From: Thermotogaceae bacterium | GTDB lineage: Bacteria; Thermotogota; Thermotogae; Thermotogales; Thermotogaceae | Assembly (NCBI GenBank): GCA_027065235.1 | Contig: JAMOOR010000086.1 | Coordinates: 1-55,149, forward strand | Direction of reading: 5' to 3' | DNA: 55,149 nucleotides | In this document: in pieces, positions 21,360 to 29,845 of the stretch | Layout: every line of letters begins with the position of its first letter | Position numbering within the stretch: the stretch's first letter is position 1 | The notes under the pieces: model-generated | The model's input: only the letters and a program-made list of their open reading frames with translations | What the model was told of the DNA's origin: nothing | Databases searched by the model: none | Made by a program: the position numbers and the translations under genes

Positions 21360-22097
21360 ATGAACGATAAGGAGAAGTTGTTTCTTGATAGAACCCTCAG
21401 AATTCCTTGGTTCGACTATGAGAAAATGAAAAAAATGCGTATTGGAGTGATTGGCACTGGAAACACGGGATCCTACGTCGCTGTCATGCTCTATGGTCTT
21501 GGTCCCAGAGAGCTCTGGCTCATCGACAAGGATGTTGTAGAGCTCTCGAACATTCAGAGGCAGTTCATGTATTCTGAAAAGGACATAGATAGGCCAAAGG
21601 TTGAGGCTGCGAGGGACTTTCTGCTGAGCAGATTTAAAGGATTAAACACAAAAGTCAGGGCTGTGGTCGCAGACATAAGATACTTTGACGAATTCGATTT
21701 TGACTTTGTTTTTTCGTGCGTTGACAACAACTCTGCAAGGAAGGCTATACTCAAGATGTGTCTGGAAAAGAGAATACCGCTCATAGACATGGGACTTGAG
21801 TTCTATGAATCTCAGGCAGGCCATGTTCTGCTCGTTGATAGAGAGAAGTTCCCTGAAGGTGCGTGCATAAACTGCTACATGGATCTCGATAAGAAGAGCG
21901 TGTACAGAGGAGGGTGCATCGCATCGGGAATAACTTACTCAGGAGCGATTGTAGCTGGTGTTGCTGTTGGAATGTTTGTTCAGCATGTGATGAAAGAGCT
22001 CAAAGTGAACTATTACTTCATAGACCTTAACACTTGCATCACAATGTTCAAGCTGATGAAAAGAAGGGAAACCTGCAAGGTGTGTAGCGATGCTTAG
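21360..22097 (+). CDS. E1-like (ThiF/MoeB/UBA-fold) adenylating enzyme (245 aa)
   Basis: The nucleotide-binding G-x-G-x-x-G (GTGNTG, residues 32-37) is followed by D56/D58, the N64-x-x-R67-Q68 box (NIQRQ), K80 and D122. These are the residues that activate the C-terminal glycine of ubiquitin-like proteins. C186 (RGGCIASG) is the candidate catalytic Cys. Two CxxC pairs (C169/C172 and C229/C232) form the usual zinc site. The ATG at 21360 is preferred because upstream codons overlap the opposing gene. It pairs with the Ubl-E2 and JAMM genes, and its stop overlaps the next small membrane protein gene. Confidence 0.88.
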   Translation: MNDKEKLFLDRTLRIPWFDYEKMKKMRIGVIGTGNTGSYVAVMLYGLGPRELWLIDKDVVELSNIQRQFMYSEKDIDRPKVEAARDFLLSRFKGLNTKVRAVVADIRYFDEFDFDFVFSCVDNNSARKAILKMCLEKRIPLIDMGLEFYESQAGHVLLVDREKFPEGACINCYMDLDKKSVYRGGCIASGITYSGAIVAGVAVGMFVQHVMKELKVNYYFIDLNTCITMFKLMKRRETCKVCSDA

Positions 22098-22275
22098 AGG
22101 CTTAGAGTTTATTTTTCTATTTTTTTGTCTTATAGGAGCTTTCATAGTTGAAAGATGTGGAAAGTATTCCTATGCTGTAATTTTGATAATCAGTATGTTC
22201 TTCCATCATTTTGCGGTGTTCATACTTGCATGCATTCTCTGCTATTCTTACTGGAGAAGATTGCGTGGTTACTAG
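22090..22275 (+). CDS. Small two-helix membrane protein coupled to E1 (61 aa)
   Basis: The ATG lies inside the last codons of the E1 gene (eight-base overlap), so translation is coupled. Helices span about residues 5-22 and 27-48, the second containing FFHHFAVFILACILCY with two adjacent His residues. A basic end (YWRRLRGY) would face the cytoplasm. It may anchor the conjugation machinery or be its membrane target. No family was recognised. Confidence 0.6.
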   Translation: MLRGLEFIFLFFCLIGAFIVERCGKYSYAVILIISMFFHHFAVFILACILCYSYWRRLRGY

Positions 22276-22309
22276 TCTACAAATGTTGAGTTGCTGACAT
22301 AAACGAAAA

Positions 22310-22335
22310 GTGACATCTGTCACCCTTTCTGTCAC
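22310..22335. promoter_or_regulatory. GTGACA/TGTCAC palindrome before the 62-aa and HerA genes
   Basis: GTGACA-TC-TGTCAC (22310-22323) has perfect 6-bp arms, and CTGTCAC follows at 22329-22335. It lies in the only gap between the E1-coupled gene and the HerA operon. Two direct GTGACAT copies occur at 48242-48260 ahead of another nuclease-like gene, so a shared regulator is possible. Confidence 0.4.
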
Positions 22336-22383
22336 AGTATTCTGTAAATTTTCTGCAGAAGCAGAGTAATGATGGTGTAGCAT

Positions 22384-22572
22384 ATGCAGTTCTCAGAGCA
22401 TGTAAGAATACTAATCTTCGTACTCATAGGATTTCTTGCTCTCTTTGTCGTAGCTTACTCCCTCAAAATAACAAGATTGTGGATCGCTGCTTTCGTCGTA
22501 ATAATAGTTCTTTCTGGAACGATTGCTGTTCTCGCAAGGTGGAGCAGGTATGATGTTGAAGAAACAGACTAA
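22384..22572 (+). CDS. Small two-helix membrane protein before HerA (62 aa)
   Basis: Two hydrophobic helices (about 8-26 and 31-49; LIFVLIGFLALFVVAYSL and LWIAAFVVIIVLSGTIAVL) are followed by a short acidic tail (RYDVEETD). The gene overlaps the HerA start by 23 bases. This echoes the small membrane proteins that precede the VirD4-like gene at 37414. It may form a membrane base for the ATPase. Function unknown. Confidence 0.6.
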   Translation: MQFSEHVRILIFVLIGFLALFVVAYSLKITRLWIAAFVVIIVLSGTIAVLARWSRYDVEETD

Positions 22573-24916
22573 ACACATCAGAATCTATGAAATCTCAAAG
22601 CCAAAGAACGAAAGCTTTCTCAAGGCAGTGAACTTTCCCTTCACTGTCATTATAGATGTCAATAGATTCGCAAAGCTCTATATTGAAATACACTCAGCAT
22701 CATTCTTCAGAAAGGAGAAAGACCTTGAAAGGAAGTTTAAGCGATTGCTCGAAGCACTATCTTCTGAGTACGATTTCAAATGGATTGAGGAAAGACCAAG
22801 TGATTTTGAAGGCTCATTCTTTTACACAGCAACCTATAACGATCACAGCTTAGCGGATCTCGTGAAAACTCTCATTCTAAACGATATAAAGGCAAGAATT
22901 ATTCTCACCTTCAAACCTAATGCAAAATGGCTGTGCAGCTTTGTTATTGCATCTGATAAGGAGATCACCCACTTTCTCAAAACGTTTTTCAGGGATATGA
23001 AAAGAATTAGCAAAAAGGAGTTTGAAAAGGTAAGGAAAGGAGTACTGATAAATCCAAAAATTCTGAAAACGTTCACGCTCAGAAAACTTCCAGGAATTGC
23101 TTCACTTCCAGTTCTCGATGTCATCGTTCCCGTGAGGTTTACCTTTGAACCCAAGAATGCGATAAGAGTTGGCAGAGTTATTCATCTCACAACCGGAAGG
23201 GAAACTGTTGATGCATTTCTTCCTATTCAGAGGATAAACCAGCACGTTGCAATTTTAGCAACCACTGGAGCCGGAAAAACGAATCTGTGCAGACATATGA
23301 TAATCGAGCTTCACAAGAAAGGAATTCCATGCCTGATCTTTGACTGGAAGAGGGATTACAGGGATCTTGCGAAAAAAATAGATGCTGTAGTTTATGATTT
23401 CAAGGAAAATCTCTTCACGTTCAACCCTTTGAAGCCAGCGGGCGAGCCTTCAATGTGGGCTAAGGAGCTTGCAAACATAATGGCTGAGGTTATCTCGGGA
23501 GGTGCATATGCTTCCGGTGCTTTCTCTGTTTACGTTGAGCTTATCGACAAGCTATATCGTGAGCGTGGCGTTTACGATGGCTCCAAAAATTACCCAACGA
23601 TTTTCGATCTTCTCAGAGAGCTTGAAGAATATTCAAAGCAAAAAATTTCCGAGAGGGAAAGAAACTGGATCGCCTCGGCTTTGAAGCTTTTCAAATCACT
23701 TGCTGTCGGAAAGACGAGGGAAGCTTTTGATGTAAAGGAAGGAATAAGCATTGCCGAACTTCTGAGCAAGACAGTTATAATAGAGCTCGATGGGCTTGGC
23801 GATCCAATTGCAAAGGCTTTTCTGATCTCAGTTCTCCTGCAGAAGATAAGGAACTACAGGCTTGAGCGAAAGGAGAGAGATGTTCTCAAGCATGTTATCG
23901 TTATTGAAGAAGCTCAGAACGTTCTGAAAAGGGATGAGGAAGCCTCTTCTATAATCACAACAACCTACAGGGAGATAAGAAGCCTCTGCGAGGGAATAAT
24001 ATCGATTACTCAGATGCCCTCAGAGTTCAGCAAGGATGCTCTGGCAAATACAAACACTTTCTTTGTCATGAAGCTCGTTCACAGGGATGACAAGCTTCTT
24101 GCTTGTAATTTGCTTGGACTTAATTACAGATACATGAGAATTCTTGAGCATCTTGAGAAGGGTACCGCATTCATGAAAACTGATGGCGTGTGCCTGATAA
24201 AGGTTCCTCTGGTTGAGAAGGAGTACATTGAGATAAAGAGGCAGAGACCTTCGAGAGAAGATGTTGCTGCGTGTGCTGCAAGGAGAAACGATGTGAGGGA
24301 GAGAGCGGAAGATCTGACTGAAAAGGAGTGGCTTGTGCTGAAATGCATCGGCGAATCTCTTGCATACAACAACTCAACACTGCAGAAGGTTACCGGGTTC
24401 TCGAATGACGAAATCAAGAAAATTATTGGTAGACTTGTCGAGAAGGGCTTTGTCAGATATGCGTATGCAAAGAAGAAGGGAGCTGGAAGGAGGCAGAAGA
24501 CTTACTTCCTGTTTCCTTATGGTGAGGAAGCTTACAGACAGAAATTTGGAGAATATCCTGATATTGTAAGAGCAAAAAGAAAGAGAAAGGATGTTACTCA
24601 TGAAGAGATGAAAAGAAAGGTTATGGAAGTTCTTGGAATTCCTGATGGTCGTTTTGGAAGATTTGATATAATTGCTGAAGACGGACCTATTGAAATTGAG
24701 ACCGGAAGCAACAGAAACGATCAGATCTACGAAAACATAAAGAAAAGCGTTGAGGAATTTGGATTTGCAAGGTTTGTTGTTGCCGATGAGGTAACTTACA
24801 ATGCTGTTCTGCAGCAGGCTGCGAGGTACAGGTTTGAGAGTGAATGTAAATTTGAGCTACAAATCAATACATACAACAATCTAAGCAAGTCATGGAACAT
24901 ATTTATTTTTAGATAG
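22550..24916 (+). CDS. HerA-type ATPase with winged helix and nuclease-like tail (788 aa)
   Basis: The P-loop ATTGAGKT lies near residues 237-244, followed by LIFDWKRDYRDL and the Walker B VIVIEEAQNVL, typical of HerA DNA translocases. Residues about 585-650 form a winged helix (WLVLKCIGESLAYNNSTLQK, ... IIGRLVEKGFVRYAYAKKKG). The last 100 residues (FDIIAEDGPIEIETGSN) have the D...ExE order of a restriction-endonuclease fold. The ATG at 22550 is chosen for its GGTGG site. HerA pumps with linked nucleases occur in several defence systems. This one follows the Ubl cassette and may be its DNA-acting arm or a separate module. Confidence 0.85.
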   Translation: MMLKKQTKHIRIYEISKPKNESFLKAVNFPFTVIIDVNRFAKLYIEIHSASFFRKEKDLERKFKRLLEALSSEYDFKWIEERPSDFEGSFFYTATYNDHSLADLVKTLILNDIKARIILTFKPNAKWLCSFVIASDKEITHFLKTFFRDMKRISKKEFEKVRKGVLINPKILKTFTLRKLPGIASLPVLDVIVPVRFTFEPKNAIRVGRVIHLTTGRETVDAFLPIQRINQHVAILATTGAGKTNLCRHMIIELHKKGIPCLIFDWKRDYRDLAKKIDAVVYDFKENLFTFNPLKPAGEPSMWAKELANIMAEVISGGAYASGAFSVYVELIDKLYRERGVYDGSKNYPTIFDLLRELEEYSKQKISERERNWIASALKLFKSLAVGKTREAFDVKEGISIAELLSKTVIIELDGLGDPIAKAFLISVLLQKIRNYRLERKERDVLKHVIVIEEAQNVLKRDEEASSIITTTYREIRSLCEGIISITQMPSEFSKDALANTNTFFVMKLVHRDDKLLACNLLGLNYRYMRILEHLEKGTAFMKTDGVCLIKVPLVEKEYIEIKRQRPSREDVAACAARRNDVRERAEDLTEKEWLVLKCIGESLAYNNSTLQKVTGFSNDEIKKIIGRLVEKGFVRYAYAKKKGAGRRQKTYFLFPYGEEAYRQKFGEYPDIVRAKRKRKDVTHEEMKRKVMEVLGIPDGRFGRFDIIAEDGPIEIETGSNRNDQIYENIKKSVEEFGFARFVVADEVTYNAVLQQAARYRFESECKFELQINTYNNLSKSWNIFIFR

Positions 24917-24932
24917 CTAATAACTATATGTC

Positions 24933-26096
24933 ATGATTAAAAAGCTCAGAAAAGCTAAGAAGTATAATAAAATTTTGAGAGATATAAGACCATCACCCTA
25001 TCTTGTAATATTCTCGGGGAGAATAGCTTCTATGCAGAAAGATAATGGAAGTTGGTTTGATGATCCTTTTCTAACAGCTTCTGCATTAAGAGCTCTTCAT
25101 GAATGCTCTAAAATCTTTCCTGATATGAGTTTTAAGGATTGTATTAGAGCTGGCAAAAGGTACCTTGAAAATGAGTTAGAACGACTCTCTGAAGAAATTT
25201 TAACGTCAGAAGATATCTATCTTAATTTAGATGAAAATGCGAGAACGCTCTCTCTACTTATTTTAGTATTATCTACTGTTGCCAAAAGTAAATTTAACAA
25301 AGATGTATTGCAAGCGTTTGAAAAGCTAGAGAAAGAGGTAACAAAATATCGAAAATCCCTTGGAGATGTGGAAATCATATCACAAGTTGTTAAATGTCAT
25401 TGTATCAAAGGTTTTGGGAAACCTCCAAGTGAATTAGTTGAATTTTTATTGGAGAAATTACTACTATCTGATGACCTAACTCTTAAATTAGCAATATTAG
25501 AGAGTATTTTTTATATTAAGGAAAAATATGAAAAATTGCTTGAAAATGCTTGGAGTAAGATCTCACCAAAACATGGACTAGATGACAAAGATTTCTGGGA
25601 GCATCTCCAAAATATAGCCATAAAACTTTTAGAAAATCTTGAGAATAATGACATCAAAGCAGAAGCCCTGTATTATGGGAACTTAATAGCAAAACAATTA
25701 GATGCTAATTCATTGGGAATATGGACACTTACGTTGAAAAAAGCTGAAAATTTGTTTAGTAAAGTATACAGCGAAGATGATGAATATTTTTTATATGAGT
25801 TCTCATTAATAGCAGAATCATTAGCTATTTCCCCGTTTGGGAAAGCTATGTTCATAAACGCCGAGAATCTTCCTGAAGTAGATAAAGCTATCAGATGGTA
25901 CGAAGAGAAAAAGAGAAATAACATTATTATGCTCTCTAAAAGAAAATATAATGCTACTATATTTTTCACTTTAGCTAATTTTTCCGCTTTTATATTTCTT
26001 TTAGTACTTTGGCTTACGAATGATCTCAAAGCCGCTATTATTTCTGGAGCAATACCAATTTGTGTATCATTGGTTGTCTCTCTGCTAGTAAAATGA
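24933..26096 (+). CDS. Helical-repeat protein with two C-terminal membrane helices (387 aa)
   Basis: Near residue 30 a QKDNGSW-x-DD-PFLTASALRAL segment resembles the QxxxGSW motif of alpha/alpha-toroid (terpene-cyclase-like) proteins. The middle is made of helical repeats. Two membrane helices lie at about 345-360 and 365-385, making this a tail-anchored protein. It starts 16 bases after the HerA gene on the same strand. The base composition is more AT-rich than HerA, hinting at a different origin. Possibly a membrane-disrupting effector; this is speculation. Confidence 0.6.
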   Translation: MIKKLRKAKKYNKILRDIRPSPYLVIFSGRIASMQKDNGSWFDDPFLTASALRALHECSKIFPDMSFKDCIRAGKRYLENELERLSEEILTSEDIYLNLDENARTLSLLILVLSTVAKSKFNKDVLQAFEKLEKEVTKYRKSLGDVEIISQVVKCHCIKGFGKPPSELVEFLLEKLLLSDDLTLKLAILESIFYIKEKYEKLLENAWSKISPKHGLDDKDFWEHLQNIAIKLLENLENNDIKAEALYYGNLIAKQLDANSLGIWTLTLKKAENLFSKVYSEDDEYFLYEFSLIAESLAISPFGKAMFINAENLPEVDKAIRWYEEKKRNNIIMLSKRKYNATIFFTLANFSAFIFLLVLWLTNDLKAAIISGAIPICVSLVVSLLVK

Positions 26097-26106
26097 TGCA
26101 AACACG

Positions 26107-27570
26107 CTAAATAAACCACAATGTTCTTTCTAGCCAAGAGTTCTCTGGAGGATTTATTCCTTGAGCGTATGCTCTTGCAACATCTTGTGCAAATTCTAAT
26201 GTGGCTGGTAATCTGATAAGACCAGGAAAAATTGTTTGCCAATGAAGTGCCGTTTGATCAACTATATGTTTACATACATCCTCAAGACTAGAAAAAGGAC
26301 AATCTTGCTCACCCAAGTTTTGACAACATGCAATAATTGGATATATCATCTCATTTCTTTCTCTATCTTCCAACGAACCTGCAGTAGAGATTATAGCAGT
26401 GCGATCATTTATGGCTACACACGTACCAACCTTAGCGTTTTTCGTTTCCTTACTTTCATCCAGTAAAAAGAATGCTTGCTCTTGTATGATACCTATAAAT
26501 CCTACCTTTATTTCACTTATTTGTGAAGTCTTAAAAGATTCTTTAGCGTCTTCTACAGCCTCCTTAACACCTAAAATCTCTTCTGGATGGAATAGGTTAA
26601 GTCGATGTAACGCAACGTTTAGAGTATTCTTTCCATTTTCATATATTTTTGCGATTCTGGGGTCTTTTACAGCAGTTTCAAGAATTTTTAAAAAGAATTC
26701 TTTCATATCTTTCTTTGAGATTTTCATTCCTTTTGTGTAATATTTTCTTGAAGTAACCGTACCTATTAATCTACCAAAGCTATCGAGTATTACAGCATGT
26801 CCTACTACATACCCTTTAGATAGGCGAGCAAAGCGGATACCAATTGAGATATCTAAGGGTTGCTCGGTTCTCTGTCTGATAATCCAGGGTAAACCTCCAA
26901 CTTTTCCATATATATTTAGAGAAAAATTCCATAATGAGTAACTAACATCCCTTTTGTGGGATATCTGGTATAGTATGCCATATCCTTCAGCCTCAAGCTC
27001 GTAGTATGAAGCATACTGTGTAGGAAGACCTTCTTTTGTTAACAATCTCTTAGCCTCTATGTACTGTTCTCTCCTCTTTAAAGAGCTTTTATGAGCTGTA
27101 CCTCCAATCACTATTACAGGTATATTCTTTCTTTCAAAAGCCTCCTGAGACACTACCTTTATCTCCTCCAAGTTCTCAGAAATATTACCTACTTTATATT
27201 TAATGAACTCATCAGAAGACCTTGGAATATATACTCTCTCTAATCTAAATTCAGATTGAAATCCATCAAAACTTACACTGCCTGTATATCCATCATCCAT
27301 ATACTCCATTAAACTAAGTAATGCATTTTCAACCATTTTCTCGTCTTTAGGATATACTACAATAATTTCTATGCCTTTGAATTTTCGCTTTAATGTCTCA
27401 GAAGAAGTCTGACTATCATAGGGGCCATATATGTGAATTCCCTTTAAAGGAGGTATCAGTTTACGAGTACTTTGTCTATCACTAAAAATGTAGAAAGGTT
27501 GTCCAACATCTATCAACTTTAGGGAAGCTTTTTGAATCCTTATGACTTCCGTCCGAAGCCCTACTATCAT
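26107..27570 (-). CDS. Argonaute MID-PIWI protein, catalytically inactive (487 aa)
   Basis: The C-terminal half is PIWI: VGGLPWII (about 224-231), a first RNase H-like strand ISIGIRFAR, a LHWQTIFPGLIRLPATLEFA stretch and the terminal ...PPENSWLERTLWFI, matching the end of Archaeoglobus Piwi (NPWFL). The first catalytic Asp is replaced by R246, so it should bind but not cut. A Y170-x3-K174-x10-Q185 pattern may be the guide 5'-phosphate pocket of MID. PAZ and N domains are absent. The ATG overlaps the partner gene stop (ATGA). Such truncated Argonautes act in plasmid or virus defence with a partner protein. Confidence 0.82.
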   Translation of the reverse strand: MIVGLRTEVIRIQKASLKLIDVGQPFYIFSDRQSTRKLIPPLKGIHIYGPYDSQTSSETLKRKFKGIEIIVVYPKDEKMVENALLSLMEYMDDGYTGSVSFDGFQSEFRLERVYIPRSSDEFIKYKVGNISENLEEIKVVSQEAFERKNIPVIVIGGTAHKSSLKRREQYIEAKRLLTKEGLPTQYASYYELEAEGYGILYQISHKRDVSYSLWNFSLNIYGKVGGLPWIIRQRTEQPLDISIGIRFARLSKGYVVGHAVILDSFGRLIGTVTSRKYYTKGMKISKKDMKEFFLKILETAVKDPRIAKIYENGKNTLNVALHRLNLFHPEEILGVKEAVEDAKESFKTSQISEIKVGFIGIIQEQAFFLLDESKETKNAKVGTCVAINDRTAIISTAGSLEDRERNEMIYPIIACCQNLGEQDCPFSSLEDVCKHIVDQTALHWQTIFPGLIRLPATLEFAQDVARAYAQGINPPENSWLERTLWFI

Positions 27571-28331
27571 TTAAACCACTCCTCTAAACTGACTTGCTTC
27601 ACATCTCTTTCTTTACGCTCTTCACTTTTTATAGTAAACTTCCACCCTTTGAATAAAAGTTTTCTATCAGAAAGATATACATCAAGCGGGAATACTTTAC
27701 CGAGTAAGTCTTCAATAATCTCTTCATATTTCTTTGAAGATCCTTTACTCACACGCGAGATTAGCTTTGACCTTGTTTGAGGATCCTTAACTATTTTATA
27801 CTCATAATCCACACATTCATAGTCAACACTCGGTACTATACCAATATTACTTAAATTAACTCTAAGAATTTTGTCGAGAGAAATTCCAACTATAACTCCA
27901 GTATACATGCCCGAAGTAATAAACTTTGAGCTATAAAATCTTCTTTTAGGCATCAATATAATATCCTTATGTCCTCTTAACTTAGTACGAAGAGTATAGC
28001 TTAAAGCATCTCGTACTAACACTATACCTACATCAAGCCAAAGTTCATCGGAAGTCAGTGTAGTTGTTGTAACATCGATTTCGTCGAATCTTTTGAAGTA
28101 CTCTTTAGCTATTTGCATGATTTCCTTCTTTTCTACATCTTCCTTACTAACTGAACATAACCATAGAAATTTTTGAAAAAAGGCATGCCCTAAACCTCTT
28201 CTTAATAATTCTTTGCGAAATCTTTCTGAAGAAACTTTCAAATTTTGTCTAACTGTTTCAATTCTCCACAAAATAACATCCTCTAATAAGTCACCCTCAT
28301 TTAGCATTAGATTAATGGATATGCTTGTCAT
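27567..28331 (-). CDS. Argonaute partner, N-L1-L2-like protein (254 aa)
   Basis: This gene is immediately upstream of, and coupled to, the MID-PIWI gene. It begins with helical segments (GDLLEDVILWRIETVRQNLK). A beta-rich middle follows (KFITSGMYTGVIVGISLDKI), and the end is FPLDVYLSDRKLLFKGWKFTI. Archaeoglobus fulgidus Piwi is known to work as a heterodimer with a separately encoded N-L1-L2 protein of similar size and position. The assignment here rests on that context, length and beta content, not on a sequence comparison. AAATAATTTATTAAG upstream fits a TATA box for a leaderless ATG. Confidence 0.6.
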   Translation of the reverse strand: MTSISINLMLNEGDLLEDVILWRIETVRQNLKVSSERFRKELLRRGLGHAFFQKFLWLCSVSKEDVEKKEIMQIAKEYFKRFDEIDVTTTTLTSDELWLDVGIVLVRDALSYTLRTKLRGHKDIILMPKRRFYSSKFITSGMYTGVIVGISLDKILRVNLSNIGIVPSVDYECVDYEYKIVKDPQTRSKLISRVSKGSSKKYEEIIEDLLGKVFPLDVYLSDRKLLFKGWKFTIKSEERKERDVKQVSLEEWFK

Positions 28332-28400
28332 TTAAGGAATTTTACTTAATAAATTATTTTAAGCTTTATCTATCCAATTAAAACTAGGAATGGTCACTTA

Positions 28401-29828
28401 TCAGCCTCTTAGCTTGTATTCAAATCTTTTCTTCTCAAATTCTCCTGGCTCAAGAATATGTAACCAATCATTAACTCTTTTCCTATATTCTGTTGCTATA
28501 TCCATTATTGCTTTGAGTTCGCTCTTGTCGTGGCTTTCATTTGGTATTAGGAGTTTGTACAACCCGCTGACAATTTTCTTTATAGCTTTTTCTTCTCTAA
28601 TAGAATAATCTCCAATTAGCTCAACTTCCTGCTCTACTATGTAGCTATAATCATACTTTCTAAGCTCATGAAGAACTTCGCAGAAGTAATCTGAAGCAAT
28701 ACCGTAACTTTGAGATAAATGATAGCTGGATTTACTTATCTTTGGTAATTCCCAACCTGGAATAATCCCGTGAATCCTGTCTATTAATGCGGAATCTCTC
28801 ATTTCTTGTGGTAAGATATATGTTAATTCCTCTACGGGAACGAACTTTCCAGATTCATCTTTTTCGACAGAGACATTACCCATGAAGACTATAGAGCATC
28901 CGCTTGATGCTTTCTTTGGTCCTCTTTCATATTGTCCACTTTCCATATAGTCTTTGAGCTTTCCTATCATTTCATGCGGATTTGAGAATTTTATTTTACT
29001 AATTTCATCAAAAATCACAGCATCCTTCGTTCCAATTTCTCCTAAAGTTTTCTTCTGTATGTTGTAGAATAAAACAGCTGGACTTATATTTCCTCCAGCA
29101 AAGATTCGAGTGTAATATGTTGAGTTTCTGTAGAGATAAGTTTTACCAGTCGCTCTTGGTCCAAATTCAATTAGATTTGAGTTCCTCTCAACTAAAGGGA
29201 TTAGACGGGTTAGGAGAATCAGCTTTTGTCTCCTATCATAGACTTTTGGATTCAGCCCAAGAGTGTTGATGAGAACATCGAGCCATTCGTCAAATGTGAA
29301 TTCATCTCTTGCTTCTTTAAACAGGTTTATGTCTGTGAAAGAGCATTGGAATGGTCGAAAATCTGCGATGAGTACTGGGGTCATTAAGGGGTTACCATCT
29401 GAGTCTTTTGGAACAATATCAATAGCGTATTTCAACGTTACTAAGCCCCACATCCCTGTAATCAGGAGATTTTCGTGTTCTTCAATAATCGCCTCATCAA
29501 TCATGCAATTTCTAAGATTTAGATTCTCCAAATGAGCTCTGTAAGTTCTTCGATAGATGTCAGTTTCAACTCTGACCTCATCTATGATCACGATCTTGTC
29601 GAACTTCATTAAATCAGAGAGAATCTTCTCTCTTTCCTTGGCTTCGTGATAATATTTCGATATAAATTCCGAGAGCTTCTGAGTGTAGATCTCTCCGTAT
29701 TTTTCATAGAATCTTGATGCAAGATTTTCAATAACAAAGCGAGGTAGCATAGTAAACTCCTGTTTGTTTGCAATTCTCTTATCAACAGCTAAATCACCAA
29801 AGACGGCTTTTATCTTGCTTGAGAGCAT
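28401..29828 (-). CDS. brxL: BrxL-like AAA+ protein lacking the Lon domain (475 aa)
   Basis: The order of motifs is that of BREX BrxL: an N-terminal AVFGDLAVDKRIANK segment, Walker A LIEFGPRATGKTYLYR, FAGGNISPAVLFYN, Walker B DAVIFDEISKIKF, MKDYMESG-type (LKDYMESGQYERG), IVFMGNVSVE and LIDRIHGIIPGWELPK. Typical BrxL continues into a Lon-like protease; this one stops after a helical region at 475 residues. A GAGGTGA site selects the ATG ending at 29828. BrxL binds DNA as a ring and is needed for phage exclusion. It ends a four-gene operon begun by the PglX-like gene. Confidence 0.85.
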   Translation of the reverse strand: MLSSKIKAVFGDLAVDKRIANKQEFTMLPRFVIENLASRFYEKYGEIYTQKLSEFISKYYHEAKEREKILSDLMKFDKIVIIDEVRVETDIYRRTYRAHLENLNLRNCMIDEAIIEEHENLLITGMWGLVTLKYAIDIVPKDSDGNPLMTPVLIADFRPFQCSFTDINLFKEARDEFTFDEWLDVLINTLGLNPKVYDRRQKLILLTRLIPLVERNSNLIEFGPRATGKTYLYRNSTYYTRIFAGGNISPAVLFYNIQKKTLGEIGTKDAVIFDEISKIKFSNPHEMIGKLKDYMESGQYERGPKKASSGCSIVFMGNVSVEKDESGKFVPVEELTYILPQEMRDSALIDRIHGIIPGWELPKISKSSYHLSQSYGIASDYFCEVLHELRKYDYSYIVEQEVELIGDYSIREEKAIKKIVSGLYKLLIPNESHDKSELKAIMDIATEYRKRVNDWLHILEPGEFEKKRFEYKLRG

Positions 29829-29845
29829 GTTATTCACCTCATTAA

